This document shows positions 60,223-64,000 of a DNA stretch of 64,000 nt, in pieces. Source of the stretch: Candidatus Binatia bacterium (GTDB lineage: Bacteria; Desulfobacterota; Binatia; HRBIN30); assembly GCA_026004215.1 (NCBI GenBank), contig BPIR01000002.1:423844-487843 (forward strand), given 5' to 3'. Position numbers and translations under genes: made by a program. Below the pieces are notes generated by a model, which saw nothing but the letters and a program-made list of their open reading frames with translations, was not told the origin of the DNA and ran no database searches. Position 1 is the first letter of the stretch; each line of letters begins with the position of its first letter.

Positions 60223-61713
60223 TCATGGGCGCATTTCGAACGCCTCGAATTTCGGCCGAGCCATTTCCTCGCGGAAACGGTCGAATGTCCACGGCCAAGC
60301 CATAGGGATGCCACGATCGTCGAGATACCAGCTCCGGCAACCGGTTACCCACACCGTCTTTCGTGCTGCTTCTACACGCTGGCGTTCGAACTCTTCGGTT
60401 GCCTCCCAGCGGGCGCTCACTTCCCGGAAGTGGCCCCGCCCGAGCAATTCCACGAGCTGCATGATGTAGGCGAACTGCAACTCCGCGACTTCGATCAACG
60501 AAAAGTTACCCACCGGACCGTTCGGTCCGTTCAGCAAAAACAAGTTGGGAAAATCCGGGATGGAAATCGACAGATATGCGTACGGGCGCGTTCCCCACAG
60601 GCTATCCAGATCCTGTCCTCCCCGGCCAATCACTCGTGCTGGCCGCAGAAAGCGGTCCACTTGGAAGCCCGTGGCCAGCACCAGTACGTCGAGTTCGTGC
60701 AGGCGCCCGTCGCCCGTGCGCACTCCGCGTGGTTCCACGCGCTCGATGGGTTCCGTGACCAACTCGGCGTTCGGCGCTTGGATGGCCTGGTAAAAGTCCG
60801 GCGACACCACCAAGCGCTTGCACGCAGCACGGTAGTTGGGCCTGAGCTTCTCCCGCAATATCGGGTCGCGCACGTTGTTTTCCAAGTTGGCCCGGCAGGC
60901 CTCTTCGAGGAGCCGCATTTGCGGGGAGTCCGCATCCACTACGGCGTTGGAAAAATTGTCGGCGAACGAGCGGGAGATTTGTTCTCGAAGCTCGCGGATG
61001 CGTTGCGGGTCGCGGCGAAATTCTTCCTTTTCGGCATCCGAGTAAGGCGGGTTTTCTTGCGGCAAAATCCATTGCGCCGTGCGCTGAAACAAGACGAGCC
61101 TGCCAACCCGTTTCACGATGGCGGATACAATTTGTACCGCTGAAGAGCCAGTTCCGACCACTCCGACCCGGCGGCCTTCGAGGGGGACACGGTGGTCCCA
61201 ACGCGCGCTGTGAAACCAAGCGCCCGCGAAGTTGTGCAACCCCTCGATGTCCGGAAGCTTGGGATGGTGCAGCACGCCGGTCGCTGCAATCACCACGTCC
61301 GCCCGGTCGCAGTGGCCTTTCGCTGTCTCTAACCGCCAGCTCCCGTTGATGTACTGCAACCGGACGACCTCGTCGCCAAACCGCACATAGGGAAGGACTC
61401 CGTACTCCAGGGCGACGCGCTCGAAGTAATCCTGAATCTCCGGGCCCGGTGCGAAGCGGTGACTCCACTCGGGGTTGAGTGCGAAGGAATAAGAATACAA
61501 GTGCGAGGGAACGTCACAAGCGATGCCCGGGTACGTGTTGTCTCGCCACGTGCCACCGACTCGCTCGGCTTTCTCGTAAATCGTGAAGTTGGTGAAGCCC
61601 GCCTCTTTGAGCTTGATTCCGCTGAGGATGCCCGCCATGCCTGCACCGATTACGGCAAAGCGCAAGCCGCCATCCTCACGACTCCGCCCCTGCGTGGTCG
61701 AGTTTCTGGGCAT
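60223..61713 (-). CDS. Baeyer-Villiger-type flavin monooxygenase
   Basis: The 496-residue FAD/NADPH enzyme inserts an oxygen next to a ketone carbonyl to give an ester or lactone, or hydroxylates. The FAD motif is VIGAGMAGILSG, then KAERVGGTWRDNTYPGIACDV. The BVMO fingerprint FxGxxxHxxxW appears as FAGAWFHSARWD, followed by the NADPH motif GVVGTGSSAVQ. It is the last of four clustered genes: dehydrogenase, thioesterase, CMD-family protein and this monooxygenase. That set suits oxidation of an alcohol to a ketone and then ring or chain cleavage. Confidence 0.93.
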   Translation of the reverse strand: MPRNSTTQGRSREDGGLRFAVIGAGMAGILSGIKLKEAGFTNFTIYEKAERVGGTWRDNTYPGIACDVPSHLYSYSFALNPEWSHRFAPGPEIQDYFERVALEYGVLPYVRFGDEVVRLQYINGSWRLETAKGHCDRADVVIAATGVLHHPKLPDIEGLHNFAGAWFHSARWDHRVPLEGRRVGVVGTGSSAVQIVSAIVKRVGRLVLFQRTAQWILPQENPPYSDAEKEEFRRDPQRIRELREQISRSFADNFSNAVVDADSPQMRLLEEACRANLENNVRDPILREKLRPNYRAACKRLVVSPDFYQAIQAPNAELVTEPIERVEPRGVRTGDGRLHELDVLVLATGFQVDRFLRPARVIGRGGQDLDSLWGTRPYAYLSISIPDFPNLFLLNGPNGPVGNFSLIEVAELQFAYIMQLVELLGRGHFREVSARWEATEEFERQRVEAARKTVWVTGCRSWYLDDRGIPMAWPWTFDRFREEMARPKFEAFEMRP

Positions 61714-61716
61714 GGT

Positions 61717-62307
61717 TCACCTCCTGGAGTGCGCTGCCGGCGGCTGGCCATCGGGAGGCCAGGAGGCCACGCCTTCTTCGAGGGGGATCTCCAGAGCACG
61801 CGTCAGGTGGGAGACCCAGATCCACGTCGCCACAGCCGCCACAAGTTCGAGACACACACCTGCTCCGGGAAGCTGCGCTGTAGCTGCCTCCCAGTTCGCC
61901 CTCGAAGCCGTGCCCGTAGCTAAAACGTCGTCAGTGAGTGCCAGCACTGCCCGTTCCGTCGGCCCGAACAGCGGGGAATGTTGCCAATCCCTCACGGCGA
62001 GCAACTCTTCCGGGGTCAGGCCAAATCGGTCCTGCGCAACCTTCCAGTGCTGGGTCCACTCGTAATCCGAACCCGTCACCCAGCCGATGCGCATGATCAC
62101 GAGCTCGCGCAGTCGCGGATCGAGCATGGGATCGAACAGCAGGCACAGCAGCAAATCGCTCACGCACTTGGCCAGTCGCGGGCGGTGGAGCAGAACACGG
62201 AAGATGTTGAGTTCCGCCAGCGGAACCGGGATGCCGACATCGGCGGCTTTTTGCCGAGCTTCTTCTACCGGTAGCAAAGGAACTCGCGGCAATGTGCGGT
62301 CGGGCAT
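61717..62307 (-). CDS. Carboxymuconolactone decarboxylase family protein
   Basis: The 196-residue helical protein belongs to the CMD/AhpD superfamily. RLRELVIMRIGWVTGSDYEWTQHW is the characteristic helix pair. AhpD peroxidases need CxxC, which is absent, so peroxidase activity is unlikely. Related proteins accompany Baeyer-Villiger enzymes and degrade cyclic substrates. The start at 62307 lies 17 bp after the thioesterase stop, and the monooxygenase begins 3 bp after this gene's stop. Confidence 0.88.
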   Translation of the reverse strand: MPDRTLPRVPLLPVEEARQKAADVGIPVPLAELNIFRVLLHRPRLAKCVSDLLLCLLFDPMLDPRLRELVIMRIGWVTGSDYEWTQHWKVAQDRFGLTPEELLAVRDWQHSPLFGPTERAVLALTDDVLATGTASRANWEAATAQLPGAGVCLELVAAVATWIWVSHLTRALEIPLEEGVASWPPDGQPPAAHSRR

Positions 62308-62324
62308 GATTCTGGCCCCTTTCC

Positions 62325-63230
62325 TCAGTCCACGACGATGCGGTAGGTTACCGAACCCGTGGCCACGACTCGCCCCGTAGGGACATCGCAAACAGTGACT
62401 TCGTTCAAGAAGATTTCGTTATTGCGCCGGAGTGTACGGCCCATAGCCACAACATCCGCCCCCACTGCCGGCAGGTGATAGTTGAGGTGAATCCCTACGG
62501 TGGAGGCTTTATAACGCAGATCGAGCCCGACCAGCGACCACGACGCCATCGCCCCCGTAGTATCCACGAGAGCGGCCACTGCGCCTTCATGCACCGCGCC
62601 GTCGGAGTCCGCGACGTTGGGATGAAACGGCAAGCGCATGCGGGCACTACCGCCGTGCATGGATTCCACGGCAATACCCAACCGGGCAATGAATGGAACG
62701 GCCGCAAGCGCACGTGCCAAAGGGGGCACCTCGCCTGCACCCCCGTCTACTGGCTGGTGGTGCACCTGCTGGCGCTCCCGCGCCGCGGGATTCTTGCGCG
62801 TGTCGAAACACCGATACGTCACGAGCCCTTTCGCAATCCGCTTGCCCTCGTCGTTGCGCACAAGGACATCCACGTAAGTGATCTCCTTGCCGCGGCGCAA
62901 AACCTCAGCCTCTGCAACGATGTCTTCGCCAATGGCCGCGGAAAGATAGACCACACTGAGGTCGAGCGTTCCCGCCTCCATGCCGGCTCGATCCTCGACC
63001 CCCGCTTGGGCGGCCAGGGCCCCGGCAAAATGGATCGCCGACGCGGCGACCCCGCCATGCAATGCCCGCCCAGGGTTGGAGTTTTCGTCCTTGTACGGAA
63101 CGCGCAGCCGCAAACGCTCCGGCTCCTGCGCCTCGAGAAGTAGCCCCAGCCGTACAGCGTACGGCGCCGCCAGAAGCCGCTCCGCCACCAAGCCCATCGT
63201 TCCCGCGACGCGGTTCGTCCCCTCGCTCAT
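62325..63230 (-). CDS. Tandem hot-dog (PaaI-like) thioesterase
   Basis: The 301-residue protein contains two hot-dog domains: one at about 10-135 (GRALHGGVAASAIHFAGALAA) and one at 170-295 (GAVHEGAVAALVDTTGAMA). Each single domain is the size of a PaaI subunit, so the two would form an internal dimer. The usual Asp/Glu of the active site is weak in the first domain (HGGVAAS) and present in the second (ALVDTTG). It hydrolyses acyl-CoA thioesters. ATG 63230 overlaps the dehydrogenase stop (ATGA). Confidence 0.9.
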   Translation of the reverse strand: MSEGTNRVAGTMGLVAERLLAAPYAVRLGLLLEAQEPERLRLRVPYKDENSNPGRALHGGVAASAIHFAGALAAQAGVEDRAGMEAGTLDLSVVYLSAAIGEDIVAEAEVLRRGKEITYVDVLVRNDEGKRIAKGLVTYRCFDTRKNPAARERQQVHHQPVDGGAGEVPPLARALAAVPFIARLGIAVESMHGGSARMRLPFHPNVADSDGAVHEGAVAALVDTTGAMASWSLVGLDLRYKASTVGIHLNYHLPAVGADVVAMGRTLRRNNEIFLNEVTVCDVPTGRVVATGSVTYRIVVD

Positions 63231-64000
63231 GGCACCAGACACGAGTGGATGCTGGACTGGCCAGGAATTTCCCCAGCCAGCGAACGAATCGCTTCTTCGG
63301 CGCGCTCCAAGGGGAAGTCGTGGGTGTGCATCTTCTCCAGGGGGACGCGCCCCGATTCAATCAACCGAATGGCGGATGCATACGCGCGACTGGTTACGCC
63401 GAAGGCCCCGCGGATGGTCACCTCCTTGATGACCGCCAAGTCGCTTACAAAGTTCGGTACAGCTTTGAATCCCTTCACCCCAGCCAGTACGATTCGCCCT
63501 CCGATCGCCACGTAGTGAAGGGCTTCGGCCACGGGTTCGGGAGAGTTTGCGGAAACCTCCACCACGACGTCCGCGCCGCGCCCGCCAGTGATTTCGTGCA
63601 CGCGCCGGTGCGCATCGTCTTCTTCGATGTTGATCGTATGATCCGCACCAAATTCCCTCGCCAAGGCGAGCTTCTGGGCATCGCGGGCAAGGCCGGTCAC
63701 AATGATGCAATCCGCACCGGCGGCGCGGGCGGCGATCACGCTGGCCAAGCCGCGCTGTCCGGGTCCGAGGATGAGTACCGTATCACCCGGACCTGTATGG
63801 GGAACTTCCACCGCCCAGCGAAACCCCGCACCGAGCGGATTGAACATCACGGCAATGTTGGCCGGAATATCCTTGCGAACCCGGTGCACGATCGAGAATG
63901 GGTCGAGGTACATATAGTCGGCGTACGCGCCCCATAGAGAAGGCGGCCGGGTAATGGGGATGTAGCCATGCGCGAACATCGTACCCCGACCACGGCACAC
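63227..64000 (-). CDS. MDR-family zinc dehydrogenase, C-terminal part (5' end outside window)
   Basis: The visible 257 residues are the nucleotide-binding and C-terminal domains of an alcohol dehydrogenase-like enzyme: GDTVLILGPGQRGLASVIAA, a Rossmann helix with GLARDAQKLALAREFGADH, and GADVVVEVSANSPEP. The N-terminal zinc domain lies beyond the window end. It is coupled by ATGA overlap to the thioesterase, and probably oxidises a hydroxyl group in the same degradation route. Confidence 0.9.
   Translation of the reverse strand: MCRGRGTMFAHGYIPITRPPSLWGAYADYMYLDPFSIVHRVRKDIPANIAVMFNPLGAGFRWAVEVPHTGPGDTVLILGPGQRGLASVIAARAAGADCIIVTGLARDAQKLALAREFGADHTINIEEDDAHRRVHEITGGRGADVVVEVSANSPEPVAEALHYVAIGGRIVLAGVKGFKAVPNFVSDLAVIKEVTIRGAFGVTSRAYASAIRLIESGRVPLEKMHTHDFPLERAEEAIRSLAGEIPGQSSIHSCLVP

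Overview
The window is GC-rich, densely coded DNA from a Gram-negative bacterium: it encodes a TonB-dependent receptor, RND pumps, outer-membrane-type proteins and many Sec signal peptides. Dockerin-like calcium-loop repeats in exported proteins, a HemQ-type coproheme decarboxylase in a Gram-negative setting, and catabolic genes (Baeyer-Villiger monooxygenase, hot-dog thioesterase, enoyl-CoA hydratase) suggest a deltaproteobacterium-like lineage such as Desulfobacterota or Binatota. That placement is inference. I see no transposase, phage gene, CRISPR array, tRNA or rRNA.

Layout. 1-4083 (+): the end of an RND efflux permease, then a membrane-fusion adaptor and a MacB-like ABC ATPase and permease. 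11117-4114 (-): a tightly packed run of nine genes. It starts with a tiny acidic protein, dtd, a DUF1285-like gene and trmL, and continues into LuxE-like and LuxC-like fatty acid reductase genes, a class III aminotransferase, a zinc alcohol dehydrogenase and a small membrane protein. There is no luciferase, so the aldehyde may be converted to an amine or an alcohol. 11494-15466 (+): a TetR regulator, a 2-hydroxyacid dehydrogenase, an LsrK-like FGGY kinase and an esterase.

24601-15554 (-): a cobalamin riboswitch followed by an intrinsic terminator heads an apparent B12-uptake operon. Its genes encode an exported beta-propeller-like protein, a surface protein with a Thr/Pro linker and dockerin-like loop, a TonB receptor, a second dockerin-like propeller protein, a BtuF-like binding protein, a BtuC-like permease and a beta-barrel. 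No ATPase gene is present. 24793-25893 (+): a CBS-domain protein and a divergent EF-P-like factor. 26064-27779 (-): a long coiled coil built from seven 84-bp repeats, joined to a nuclease-like domain. 27994-31188: an N-acyl-D-amino-acid deacylase and a divergent membrane M28 peptidase.

31239-36899 (+): a promoter followed by YCF48-like, MMPL/RND, DUF1329 and enoyl-CoA hydratase genes, probably a lipid or hydrophobic-compound export module. 37081-42088: a nitroreductase, a YqiA-like hydrolase, a GH5 glycosidase, and a pair made of a GspE-N/zinc-ribbon/receiver fusion and an Hpt protein. 42089-43037 is almost gene-free. 50062-43038 (-): a secreted discoidin-domain glycosidase-like protein translationally coupled to a large GH94-type phosphorylase. 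50339-59281: an HD hydrolase, hemQ, rlmD, a small unknown protein, ggt, a flippase-like membrane protein, a lipocalin-like protein and a TetR regulator. 64000-60223 (-): a catabolic cluster (MDR dehydrogenase, tandem hot-dog thioesterase, CMD-family protein, Baeyer-Villiger monooxygenase), with a membrane protein of unknown function at 60062-59421.
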